From NCBI GenBank assembly GCA_963823165.1, contig CAWGKV010000041.1, positions 62,001 to 126,000 of the forward strand: DNA of 64,000 nucleotides. The letters run 5' to 3'. The notes beneath the pieces are model-generated. The model saw nothing but the letters and a program-made list of their open reading frames with translations, was not told the DNA's origin and ran no database searches. Positions 25,874 through 34,063 of this stretch are shown here, one piece after another. Each line of letters opens with the position of its first letter. Position 1 is the stretch's first letter. The position numbers and the translations under genes are program-made. This DNA is from Roseiarcus sp963823165 (GTDB taxonomy: Bacteria; Pseudomonadota; Alphaproteobacteria; Rhizobiales; Beijerinckiaceae).

Positions 25874-26539
25874 TTAAAACGACAACGGGTGGAGCACGAC
25901 GTCGAGCAAGAGTTTCTGGAGTTCAACGAGTTCTGTCCGGACGCCGCCGTGAGTTTCCCACCATCGATCGGGATCAAAATCTGAATAGCGCGCGGCTTGA
26001 ACTATGACATGTGTCGGATGGCCTTTCATGGTTCGGCCGAGCACTCGCCGCAGTCGTCGCGAGTGATCCTTAAGGGCCACAACCACAATGGATCGGAAAT
26101 GCTGCGCGTCGGTCCATTGCGGAAGCACCTGACCTTCATCTCCAGTTCCATTGACTCTGGAGATTTGCACGATGTCAGTCACGCCAAGGGTCCGCAGTTG
26201 GCGAATCAGCCTTGCCCCCTCATCCTCATAGGGAAGCCCTTGGCGGATGAACTCAGAGGCTTCTTTGCTCGGCGGGTCTTCAAAGACCGCGACTCGCTTT
26301 GAGACGCCGCTTCGCAACAGGTCCGCCGCTTCGAGCGCCCCAGCGCCACCGGAATCAATTGTTAAGACGATAACATCGGCGGGGGCGGCCGCTTCGTTGT
26401 TTACGACAAGCGCCCATCCCGCGGCTCGCAAAACCGGTTCCCAAACGGAGCGAATAGCCACGATCGCAAAAGCGGCCAATGCGAGCGCCACCACGATCGT
26501 CGCCCACCTCGGCCACCCGAAGAGCCTTGTCTGCTTCAT
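25874..26539 (-). CDS. YdcF/DUF218-like membrane-anchored protein
   Basis: A 221-residue protein with one N-terminal membrane helix (about 12-32, IVVALALAAFAIVAIRS). It then has a DUF218-type alpha/beta domain: ADVIVLTIDSGGAGALEAAD, a central LIRQLRTLGVTDIVQIS strand-helix, RSIVVVALKDHSRRLRRVL, and the end WWETHGGVRTELVELQKLLL. The domain also occurs in ElyC/SanA proteins linked to envelope polysaccharides. The first conserved block is D-S-G-G-A-G rather than the usual GGG/GxR, so the fit is moderate. The periplasmic location and position in the cluster suggest a role in envelope glycan metabolism. Confidence 0.65.
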   Translation of the reverse strand: MKQTRLFGWPRWATIVVALALAAFAIVAIRSVWEPVLRAAGWALVVNNEAAAPADVIVLTIDSGGAGALEAADLLRSGVSKRVAVFEDPPSKEASEFIRQGLPYEDEGARLIRQLRTLGVTDIVQISRVNGTGDEGQVLPQWTDAQHFRSIVVVALKDHSRRLRRVLGRTMKGHPTHVIVQAARYSDFDPDRWWETHGGVRTELVELQKLLLDVVLHPLSF

Positions 26540-26580
26540 AGGTTACTCGCGAAAGTGCGCTAACGCCATGCCTTAAGCGG

Positions 26581-26770
26581 TCACGTCCTGACAAAATCCA
26601 GGTTCTTGGCCTTCAGTCAATTGCGGCTTCTGCCGCAGCGATAGGAGCTGCCAGCCCGCTTCGACACAATGCCTCCCAGGCCGAGCTCGCAGGCCTTCGA
26701 ACACGAGCGCGCGCGCGGCGCCGAGCGCTTCGCTGAACAGGATTCCATTTTGTAGAAGGCGGTTAGGGCG
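26581..26770 (-). pseudogene. C-terminal fragment of an ATP-dependent DNA ligase (LigD-like)
   Basis: The minus strand reads NGILFSEALGAARALVFE, and after a frame change ACELGLGGIVSKRAGSSYRC, GRSRN, TGA, LKAKNLDFVRT and TGA. ACELGLEGIVSKR and GRSxNWLKxKN are motif IV/V blocks of ATP-dependent DNA ligases of the LigD type. The TGA sits exactly where the conserved Trp codon (TGG) is expected. No more of the gene is present. Its origin as debris from a recombination event is likely. Confidence 0.65.
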
Positions 26771-27233
26771 CTTGGCCTACCGCCTTGTGCGCGCCAGTTT
26801 CGGAAAGACAACCCCAGCTCCCGCTACCTTTGCGCTCAGCATAAGTTCCCGAAACATTGTTCACAGAGACGGAGTTTTAGCGGCTGGCGGTTCTCGAAAC
26901 AGCCGCAAGGGACAAAAAGCCAATGGCGGAACTTCGAGAACTGGAATCAAGGCGCTACGCGACGCGCGTCAGCATGAGACCGCCGACAGCCGCGCCGCGC
27001 GGCAACTGCGCACCTGGATTGCGTCGAGCGCGCGATCCCCAGCCGCCGGGCGATCTCGTGCGTCGACACGCAAGCAGACTTCAGCCGAAAGTCCCCCTAG
27101 TTCTCCACCGGCATTGCCGACCCGCTGGGCATGAAACGACGGTCAAGCGCCGCCTGACCGGCGGCCAGTTTCCCACTAGCCCCCTGCCAACCCCCCGTCG
27201 GTTGCTCGTCAGAGCCCCATCAATTGAGATCGC
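26771..27233. other. gap with weak helix-turn-helix-like remnant
   Basis: No intact gene. On the minus strand near 27060 a short stretch reads THEIARRLGIARSTQS, reminiscent of a transposase or recombinase helix-turn-helix, but no flanking homology supports it. Confidence 0.3.
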
Positions 27234-28160
27234 TCAGTATCGGCGCTCCATGCGCATCGTTACTCCGTCCCAGAAGCCACGCAGACATGCGACCAAGTGT
27301 TGACGATGGGTGACAGCTCTGACGGCGAAGGTCCCAGGCAAGACAACAGCGTGAATAAGGCTGCGGAACACCCAGCGAGGCCGGGTCGGCCGACACTGGT
27401 AAAGCCAAAAATAGAGCATGTTGCGGACATGATAGTAGCATCGCAGCGGCGACATTTCGTAGAGCCGGAAGGAAAGGGGACCGAAGCGACAAATTCGGAC
27501 CGTCACACCTGGCGCACGCCCCACGTCCTGATGGAGGACGCTGCTGAAGACAATATAGCTGGAAAAACCGAGCTCCCGCGCGCGGTAACCGTATTCCAGC
27601 TCAGCCAGATCTATGACGTAATCGGCCCACGGTAAGCCGATTTTCGCGACCGCCGGCATGCGGAACAGCGAGCCGGACCAAATGAAGCAATCGCATTGGC
27701 AATGACCAACCTCAACGTCTACCAACAGACGGTCGACCCCAGAGGCAGTCAGCAGGTGTGGATGATGGTCCGCCTCGCCTCCGCCCGCGGTCGGGAGCCG
27801 ACACCCCAGAAAGCAGACTTTTTCCCGCTCCGACGGCGGAAGAGTCTCAAAAAAAGAGAGAAGATTCGCAAGCGCATCAGGCTCCGGAACGCTGTCCGCA
27901 TCGAGCACCCACGTCCAATCGAACTTTTCCTTCAGAGCGTGCGCCAGGCCGATCGCCACCGCCCCGGCGATGCCGATATTTGCGGGATTGCGAATGACAG
28001 TGACGCTCTCGGGGAAAATCCTGTCGAGCGTCCCGTCCGTCGAGAGATTGTCGACGATTACGATCGCATCGGGTGGGCGAGTTTGACGCTGCAGCCCTGC
28101 GAGCGCCTGCTCAATAAAGTCGGCCTCGTTATGGGTATGGATGTGGGCCAGAATGCGCAT
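27234..28160 (-). CDS. family 2 glycosyltransferase, paralogue 1
   Basis: A 308-residue GT2 enzyme of the GlfT2/rhamnosyltransferase-like group. ILAHIHTHNEADFIEQALAG is at the N-terminus, AIVIVDNLSTDGTLDRIFP at about 32-50, and the DXD block WVLDADSVPEPDALANLL at about 84-101. The middle carries CDCFIWSGSLFRMPAVAKIG and DLAELEYGYRARELGF, and the C-terminus NMLYFWLYQCRPTRP. It closely resembles the protein at 28371-29291 throughout, so the two arose by duplication. Both lie on the minus strand, about 210 bp apart. They probably add similar sugars in one repeat unit. Confidence 0.85.
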   Translation of the reverse strand: MRILAHIHTHNEADFIEQALAGLQRQTRPPDAIVIVDNLSTDGTLDRIFPESVTVIRNPANIGIAGAVAIGLAHALKEKFDWTWVLDADSVPEPDALANLLSFFETLPPSEREKVCFLGCRLPTAGGGEADHHPHLLTASGVDRLLVDVEVGHCQCDCFIWSGSLFRMPAVAKIGLPWADYVIDLAELEYGYRARELGFSSYIVFSSVLHQDVGRAPGVTVRICRFGPLSFRLYEMSPLRCYYHVRNMLYFWLYQCRPTRPRWVFRSLIHAVVLPGTFAVRAVTHRQHLVACLRGFWDGVTMRMERRY

Positions 28161-28370
28161 TGCCTGCCGTGGAGCGATCTTGAAGCGTCCTCAGAAATCT
28201 ACCGCTGCGCTTGGGTTCTTGACGACCGGTCGAACGAGAATGCGGCCTGCGACCGCCTACTCAAAAGCTGCAGCGTCAGCGCCTGTTCGATAACCGCTGC
28301 GCCATTGACGGGCGCGGTGCGAACTCCGGCGAGCCGAACTTCACTCAATTACGCCTCGGCTGAGGCTATG

Positions 28371-29291
28371 CTAATACCGGCGCTCAATATGGCCGGTCAA
28401 GCCGTCCCAGACGCCGCGAAAGTAAGCGATGAGCTGCCGGCGGTGGCTTACCGGCTCGAGAAAGAAGTTGGTTGGGAACAGTAGGACATTAACGACGCCG
28501 TGAAGGATTCCCTTTGGGCGAAGCGGTCGACACTGGTACAACCAGAAATAGAGCAGATTGCGAGAAGCGTAGTATGTCCGTATGGCGGAGACTTCCCGAA
28601 AGGCCATCTTGAAGCGCCCTAAATTCCATGTGCGGGTTACGACGACGCCGGGGGCGCGACCGACGTCCTGGTGGGTCACGGCGCTGTTGACCACGTAGCT
28701 TGCGAAACCGAGACGCCGCGCGCGGTAGCCATATTCAACCTCCGCGACATCGAGGACGTAGTCCGCCGACGGCAGGCCGATCCTGGCGACCGCAGGCATT
28801 CGGAACAGCGAACCGGTCCAAATGAAGTAGTCGCACCTTGCATAGGACCCCTCTCCTTCGATGGCGGCGATTGCGGAGTTGGTGAACGTCATCGGACGTT
28901 GCCTGACCTCGCCCTCCGCATTCTCCAGCCGACAGGCGAGGAAGCAGACTTGCTCGCGATCCTTGTGCGGTAGACCCTCAAAAAAAGCGAGTAACTGTTC
29001 AAGCGCGTCGTGCTCGGGGACGCTGTCTGCGTCGAACACCCAAGTCCAGTCGAACTGGCGCTCGAGGGCATAGGCCAACCCCACCTCGATGGCGCCGCTC
29101 GTACCGAGATTTGTGGGATTGCGAATGACGGCGGCCCCTTCCGGGAAAGTCCGGTTCAGGGTCGTGTCTGTCGAAGCATTGTCGACAATGACGATGCCGT
29201 CGGGCGGTCGAGTCTGGCGGCGAAGCCCATCGAGCAGCTGCTCGATGACCGCGGCGTCGTTCATCGTATGGATGTGGGCCAATACGCGCAA
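28371..29291 (-). CDS. family 2 glycosyltransferase, paralogue 2
   Basis: A 306-residue GT2 enzyme, paralogous to the downstream gene. The same landmarks occur: VLAHIHTMNDAAVIEQLLDG, GIVIVDNASTDTTLNRTFP, WVFDADSVPEHDALEQLL, CDYFIWTGSLFRMPAVARIG, VAEVEYGYRARRLGF and NLLYFWLYQCRPLRP. The start is TTG at 29291 (reads RVLAHIHT). Divergence is greatest in the acceptor-binding middle part, as expected if the two use different acceptors. A MITE lies about 40 bp upstream of the start, so it may affect this promoter. Confidence 0.85.
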   Translation of the reverse strand: MRVLAHIHTMNDAAVIEQLLDGLRRQTRPPDGIVIVDNASTDTTLNRTFPEGAAVIRNPTNLGTSGAIEVGLAYALERQFDWTWVFDADSVPEHDALEQLLAFFEGLPHKDREQVCFLACRLENAEGEVRQRPMTFTNSAIAAIEGEGSYARCDYFIWTGSLFRMPAVARIGLPSADYVLDVAEVEYGYRARRLGFASYVVNSAVTHQDVGRAPGVVVTRTWNLGRFKMAFREVSAIRTYYASRNLLYFWLYQCRPLRPKGILHGVVNVLLFPTNFFLEPVSHRRQLIAYFRGVWDGLTGHIERRY

Positions 29292-29329
29292 TCGCAGTCC
29301 CCGGCTGGCGTCCCGAATGCATTAGTCTA

Positions 29330-29441
29330 GAGCGGTATCCGAACGCACTGAATCGGCGGGCTTCTCGAGGGCCTGAAGGCCTTTGCCGATATCTTGAAAT
29401 CGTCGCCTGCGAACATGATACAGCTTGATCGGATTCCGCTC
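29330..29441. mobile_element. 112-bp MITE with TA target duplication, copy 1
   Basis: Terminal inverted repeats GAGCGGTATCCGA and TCGGATTCCGCTC (one mismatch) bound a 112-bp non-coding unit flanked by TA on both sides (29328-29329, 29442-29443). A copy with a single visible mismatch lies at 37924-38035. TA duplication points to mobilisation by an IS630/Tc1-mariner-type transposase; none is encoded here. Confidence 0.85.
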
Positions 29442-29498
29442 TAAGAGGCAGGAACGGAGAGGCGGTCGACCCTCTATCCAACGTGGCGCCCAGGTGCG

Positions 29499-30227
29499 TC
29501 AACGCCGGTAGTAACCGCTGTACGGCCGGTTGGAGGGGCCATGAACCTTCGGCTTGAACCGATTGAGCACGGCGCCGATGATCGGTGTGCCAATCGACTC
29601 CAGAAGCTGCTTGGCTCGCTTGATTTCGTCGAGATTGGCGCTTCCGGCGCCGATGACCAGAAGAACCGCATCCACCATGCCGGCGAAGAGCAGCGCATCG
29701 CCAGCGGCCAACACTGGCGGCGAATCCAGGAACACGTAGCCGAAACTTTGCGATATCGACTTGAACGCCGGACGCGCCTTGGACCATTCGGCGGCTCCCA
29801 GTGACGAGGCGGGCCTTCGCCCCGCCGGCATGAAGCTCACGCCGGTCATTTTCGGTCCCTCGATCGCGGCGGGCCGAATGGCTTCGGGGGCTTCTGCCTG
29901 ACCGATAAGAACTTCGATGAGCCCGACACTGCCGTGGCCCCCGAGCGCCGCCGTCAGCGAAGACCGTCGCAGGTCCCCGTCCATCAAAAGAACTGACTGA
30001 CCCGCGTATGAGGCGGTCATGGCCAAGCACAAAGATACGGTCGTTTTGCCTTCATCGGGGGCCGCGCTGGTTACGAGTATCGAGTTGCCCGACGCGAGCG
30101 GCGCGGCGAGCCGTAACTCGACAAAGAGCTCGAGATAGGCGTCGGCGACCTCCTGATCCTCCAACATCATTTGCGCGAGCTTTAAGCGCGCTTCGCTCCT
30201 TGGCTTTCTGTTAAACACACGCGCCAC
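29499..30227 (-). CDS. bacterial tyrosine kinase CpsD/CapB-like
   Basis: A P-loop tyrosine autokinase of about 242 residues. Start GTG at 30227 with GGGGAAAGG upstream; a TTG at 30257 extends the frame. Walker A is TSAAPDEGKTTVS (about 53-65), Walker A' VLLMDGDLRRSSL (about 79-91), and Walker B YVFLDSPPVLAAGD. The last residues RPYSGYYRR hold the tyrosine cluster that is autophosphorylated. It is the free-standing C-terminal half of a Wzc system; the Wzz-like membrane partner that activates it is encoded two genes upstream (32225-33538). Together they control polymer length and export. Confidence 0.87.
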   Translation of the reverse strand: MARVFNRKPRSEARLKLAQMMLEDQEVADAYLELFVELRLAAPLASGNSILVTSAAPDEGKTTVSLCLAMTASYAGQSVLLMDGDLRRSSLTAALGGHGSVGLIEVLIGQAEAPEAIRPAAIEGPKMTGVSFMPAGRRPASSLGAAEWSKARPAFKSISQSFGYVFLDSPPVLAAGDALLFAGMVDAVLLVIGAGSANLDEIKRAKQLLESIGTPIIGAVLNRFKPKVHGPSNRPYSGYYRR

Positions 30228-30306
30228 GCACCTTTCCCCGGGGGCACCCGCAGGCAACTATGGTTGCCTCAGTCATCAAAGTCCACTTCCCGCTGTCTCA
30301 GGCTCC

Positions 30307-32136
30307 TCAGTTCGATGAGTCCGCATGGACCGGGACGGCCGCCGACGCGGTCCCGCAGAATTCGGAAAAATCCCGGTCTTTCGCGAGCAACTCCGAATAC
30401 CGCCCGGAGCTGCGAAGACGGCCGTTCGCCAGCATGAAGATGCAATCGCAGTTTCTCACGAAAGCCGGCCGATGCGCGATCACGATGATTGTCTTTTTCC
30501 CTCGCAATCCGGCGACGACTTCGACGATCGCGGCTTCCGTCACGGGGTCCAAATTCGATGTCCCCTCGTCGATTACCAGGACCTCGGGATCGCCGTAGAG
30601 GGCGCGCGCGATCCCCAGTCGCTGACGTTCTCCCCCCGAGAGACGTCCGCCGCGCTCGCCGACAATCGCACCCAATTCGCCCGGGAGCGAGCGCACCAGG
30701 TGATCGACCTGCGCCGTGCGCAGCGCGAGCCATACCCGCTCGTCGTCGATCTCGGCCTCCGGCACCCCATAAGCGACATTCCTCCGAACGCTGTCGTCGA
30801 TCAGATAAGTTGTTTGCGGGACATATCCGATGTTTCGCTGCCAGCCGGCAAGGTTGTCGTGCAGATTGTGTTCGTCCAGGAGGATTTTGCCGGAGGTGGG
30901 AGTGAGCAAGCCCAGAATGAGATCCGCGAGGGTGGTTTTCCCGGCGCCAGTCGGACCGATGAAGCCGACCCAATGTCCCTTTAGTATGACAATGGACAGG
31001 TCGTCTATCGCCGGCCGCGGAGCCTCAGGATAAAAATAGGACACATGTTCGAGCGCGAGCGCCTGTCGGAACGGGAGGGCCTTCTCTTCGGTCGGATCCG
31101 GCCGAAGGTCGGACGGCCGCTGCCGCAAAGCGAGCAACTCGCGATAGATAACCTCGGTCGAGGCATAGCGAAAACGAACCTGCGCCAACGCGGCGCTCAG
31201 CCGGGTTGTCGAAGGAATCATCCGGACCGCAGCCAAGGCGAACATGCCGAGGAGCAGCAAGCTCGACTGCAGATCCTGACCGCGCGCGACGAGGATCATG
31301 GCGATCGCGACCAGCGCGGTCACAGAAAGCGTGTCAATGATGAAACGAGGCAACGTCACGAGGAAGGATAATAACCGGGCTGAATTGCTGAAGCGTTGAA
31401 CGTGAAAAGCGTGCTGATCCAGGAAGAAGGAGCGGCGCCCGGTGATGGTGATCTCCTTGACGCTGCTGATCGCTTGCCCCGCCCATTGGATCATCGCGGC
31501 AAAACTCTCCTCCGCGGCGCGTCCAGCCGCCGCCAGTCCAGGCTGGGTGGATCTGTAGACGAGCGCGGTTGGGACGCCGAGGACGAACAAAGCGCCTAGT
31601 GTTCCCAAGGGTTCGACGACCATCAATAAACTTGTCATCGCCGCCAAGACCAGAAGCTCTCCCAGCACAATCAGGAGATTCACCAGAAAGATAGCGGCAA
31701 AATCCTCCACAGAGCGGGTCGTGACCCTGATGAGGTCAGCGCTATTGCGCCGAACATGCAATGTGTAAGGCGCGCTGAGGTATCCTCCGAGCAACTGGCG
31801 CGAAAGGTTCACATGCTTCTTCATGGCGTATCGATAGAGCCACCGGTACAAAAAGATAAGGTAGCCGGTCTTGATCGCGAACAGCGAGATTAGGGCGATT
31901 CCAAGAGCCAGAAGTAACTCACGCGGTTCGTTCAGATTCAGATGAGATAAGAGCGGTTGGAGATGATGCGAACTAGCTATCAATTCCGGCTGCTTAAGCA
32001 CCGCGATGAATGGAATAATAACGCCGATGCTCACCGTCTCGAAACAGGCGCCAAGAGCCATCGCACAAAACAGAAACGCGGCCTCCATCCTTTCTTTTGG
32101 AGTGAGAATGTACCAGAGTTGTCTTATCAGCTTCAA
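30307..32136 (-). CDS. PglK-like ABC transporter / lipid-linked oligosaccharide flippase
   Basis: A 609-residue half-transporter with fused membrane and ATPase domains. Six helices lie within about residues 15-300. The ATPase domain begins near 365 with LEHVSYFYPEAPRPAIDDLS. It has Walker A GPTGAGKTTL, Q-loop YVPQTTYLIDDS, signature LSGGERQRLGIARAL, Walker B VLVIDEGTSNLD and H-loop IVIAHRP. As a homodimer it would flip the polyprenyl-linked repeat unit or export a glycolipid. The start is TTG at 32136 behind GAGAGGG. It sits between the Wzz-like and the kinase genes on the same strand, and no separate Wzx gene is seen, so it probably serves as the flippase. Confidence 0.88.
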   Translation of the reverse strand: MKLIRQLWYILTPKERMEAAFLFCAMALGACFETVSIGVIIPFIAVLKQPELIASSHHLQPLLSHLNLNEPRELLLALGIALISLFAIKTGYLIFLYRWLYRYAMKKHVNLSRQLLGGYLSAPYTLHVRRNSADLIRVTTRSVEDFAAIFLVNLLIVLGELLVLAAMTSLLMVVEPLGTLGALFVLGVPTALVYRSTQPGLAAAGRAAEESFAAMIQWAGQAISSVKEITITGRRSFFLDQHAFHVQRFSNSARLLSFLVTLPRFIIDTLSVTALVAIAMILVARGQDLQSSLLLLGMFALAAVRMIPSTTRLSAALAQVRFRYASTEVIYRELLALRQRPSDLRPDPTEEKALPFRQALALEHVSYFYPEAPRPAIDDLSIVILKGHWVGFIGPTGAGKTTLADLILGLLTPTSGKILLDEHNLHDNLAGWQRNIGYVPQTTYLIDDSVRRNVAYGVPEAEIDDERVWLALRTAQVDHLVRSLPGELGAIVGERGGRLSGGERQRLGIARALYGDPEVLVIDEGTSNLDPVTEAAIVEVVAGLRGKKTIIVIAHRPAFVRNCDCIFMLANGRLRSSGRYSELLAKDRDFSEFCGTASAAVPVHADSSN

Positions 32137-32224
32137 ACGTCCCTCTCACCTCTAGCGCCAGCGCACGGACTAACACTCTGTGCGCAAGCATCCGTCGGAA
32201 GCAGAGGGATTGCTCGAGAGAGAG

Positions 32225-33538
32225 TCAAGAATGCTGGAGCTCACGGGCGGCCGACGCGCGCTGGAGAGCGACAGGTATGGTTCCAATGACTTTGAGCCCA
32301 ACGAAATTTTCCACATCGTTAATCCCGCGAGCCTTCCGGTTCGTGAATTCGAGGAAAAAGGCCAAGGCGATCCCCGCGAGAAAACCGGTCGTCAGCGACG
32401 CCATGGCGATCATGGGGCGATTGGGGCTACTTGGCAACTCCGGAACCCAGGCCGGCGAGATCAGACGCGCGTCGGGCAGCGCGTCGGCCTTCAATTCCGC
32501 ATCCTTCAGTTCTTTTGCGACGGTCCCGTAAGTGGTGTCCGCCACGTCGACGTCCGCCTGCCGTAGCTGCAGTTCGCGCTCGACCGTAGGCAAAGTGGCA
32601 AGATCAGTTTGGTTCTCATTGAGCGCCTTCACGAGACGCTCACGTTTCTTCGCGTAGGTGTTCGCCTCGATCGTACCAGCGCCCAAAGTCTCGTTCGCAT
32701 AGGTTGCGTCCAATTTGGCGAGTTCGACCGTCAAGTCCCCAATCACCTTGAGTTTCTGTTCATACTCAGGCTGATACAGAAAGACGCCATGTTCTTCCTT
32801 GTACTTTCTAAGGCTTTCGCGGGCGTCGACTAGCCGTTGGCGGCTCTCCTCCACCTCCCCCTCCAGACGAACGGCGGAAGCCTTTCCTTCCGACGCACGC
32901 ATCTTCTCCATAAAGTCGATAAATGATCGCGCGATCGCGTTCGCGACATCGGCGGCGACCTTAGGATCTTTGTCTCTATATTTGATTTCGAAGACGTAGG
33001 TGTCCTCGTATGACTTGAGTACGAGACCCTTCCCAACCCTCTCCATCGCCTTGATGAACGGGTCGTCCTTGTGCACCCTGCCGTATTTCACAACCGACAG
33101 CGCATCCTGGAGGTAAGGTTCCGCGGCGTCGAAAATCGCCTGAACCGGTGCGACTATCCATCCAAAAAGAGCAGAACTTTCGACCTCCTTTTTTGGCAGC
33201 TTGTGGTCGAGCCCCAGTTGGCGCACGACATCGCCGATCAGCGCAGGGCTCTGGATGATCTGGATATACGTCTTGGAAGCCGCCTCCACGACCGGCGTTT
33301 GGGCGACCGGAAAGTCCGAGAACTCCTTGCCTGAGCTGTTCGGCTCGATCTTTATCGGCTCATGGGGGCGCACCAATACGACTGCTGAAGCTTCGTACTT
33401 TTCGGGCACCAGCGGGGAGAAGAAAGAGAGGCCATACCCAGCCAGGGTGGTGACAACACATAGCAAAACAATGAGCAAAGCGTGTCGTCGGAGCACGTCG
33501 AAGATGTCGATGGTTTCCATTCGCCTCAATATCCCCAC
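32225..33538 (-). CDS. Wzz/GumC-like chain-length and export co-polymerase
   Basis: A 437-residue inner-membrane protein. The N-terminal Wzz region has a first helix at about 21-42 (LLIVLLCVVTTLAGYGLSFF). A large periplasmic part with long coiled-coil helices follows (about 195-345, including EVEESRQRLVDARESLRKYK). The second helix, about 385-405, is preceded by the PxxP-like LPSSPNRPMIAMASL. No kinase domain is fused; the cognate kinase is the separate BY-kinase at 29499. It likely forms the periplasmic ring that couples polymerisation to the Wza-like pore. Starts GTG 33538 and ATG 33520 are both possible. Confidence 0.85.
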   Translation of the reverse strand: MGILRRMETIDIFDVLRRHALLIVLLCVVTTLAGYGLSFFSPLVPEKYEASAVVLVRPHEPIKIEPNSSGKEFSDFPVAQTPVVEAASKTYIQIIQSPALIGDVVRQLGLDHKLPKKEVESSALFGWIVAPVQAIFDAAEPYLQDALSVVKYGRVHKDDPFIKAMERVGKGLVLKSYEDTYVFEIKYRDKDPKVAADVANAIARSFIDFMEKMRASEGKASAVRLEGEVEESRQRLVDARESLRKYKEEHGVFLYQPEYEQKLKVIGDLTVELAKLDATYANETLGAGTIEANTYAKKRERLVKALNENQTDLATLPTVERELQLRQADVDVADTTYGTVAKELKDAELKADALPDARLISPAWVPELPSSPNRPMIAMASLTTGFLAGIALAFFLEFTNRKARGINDVENFVGLKVIGTIPVALQRASAARELQHS

Positions 33539-33660
33539 GCGAGCCCGAGCATTTGCAATCTAGCACAAACTCAGGGGCGCCCAGAACAGAAACCTCCGGA
33601 AGCCGAACCCGCCGGGTTTATTGCCATCTTCCACCGGAAGGGCGTTTCGGGCCATTCCCG

Positions 33661-33855
33661 TCAGTCCGGGTCCAAGACGTTGCGATAGTCGAGCTTCAGC
33701 GCCGGATCCTGTCGCTCCTTCCGGAGCAGACAGTCGCCGACGACCAGCACCTCGATTCGGCGCCCATAAGACAGCGGAGCGCGGCCTCCGGCGTGCAGGC
33801 GATCGGCTCACCGCGCACATTGAAGCTGGTGTTTACCAACACCAGGCAGCCGGAA
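33661..33855 (-). pseudogene. C-terminal remnant of a carbamoyltransferase
   Basis: The minus strand encodes LVLVNTSFNVRGEPIACTPE and AALRCLMGAE, and after a one-base frame change VLVVGDCLLRKERQDPALKL through DPD and the stop. This matches the last 65 residues of the intact carbamoyltransferase at 8502-10343 nearly residue for residue. The N-terminal 90% is missing. The flanks (33539-33660 and 33856-34063) show no gene. Confidence 0.85.
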
Positions 33856-34063
33856 GAAGGTTTCCGAGGTCGCTCCAAAGAAAACGACCAATAACGGCAG
33901 GCTCATGCCATTGCTGTGATGGCAGTAACAGCGACCAACATCACCATCCGTCGGGAGATCAACATTGCCCAGCCTCCGCGCGAGGCCGTCAGAGGTCACC
34001 AAAGCAACAGAAACAAGGTCCGGCGCCAAAAAAGGTCAGGCGTTTCCTGAAACACTCAATGGG

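Noticed and set aside
26923..27303. Possible recombinase or transposase helix-turn-helix
   Set aside because: Only about 16 residues look right on the minus strand and nothing around them supports a gene.
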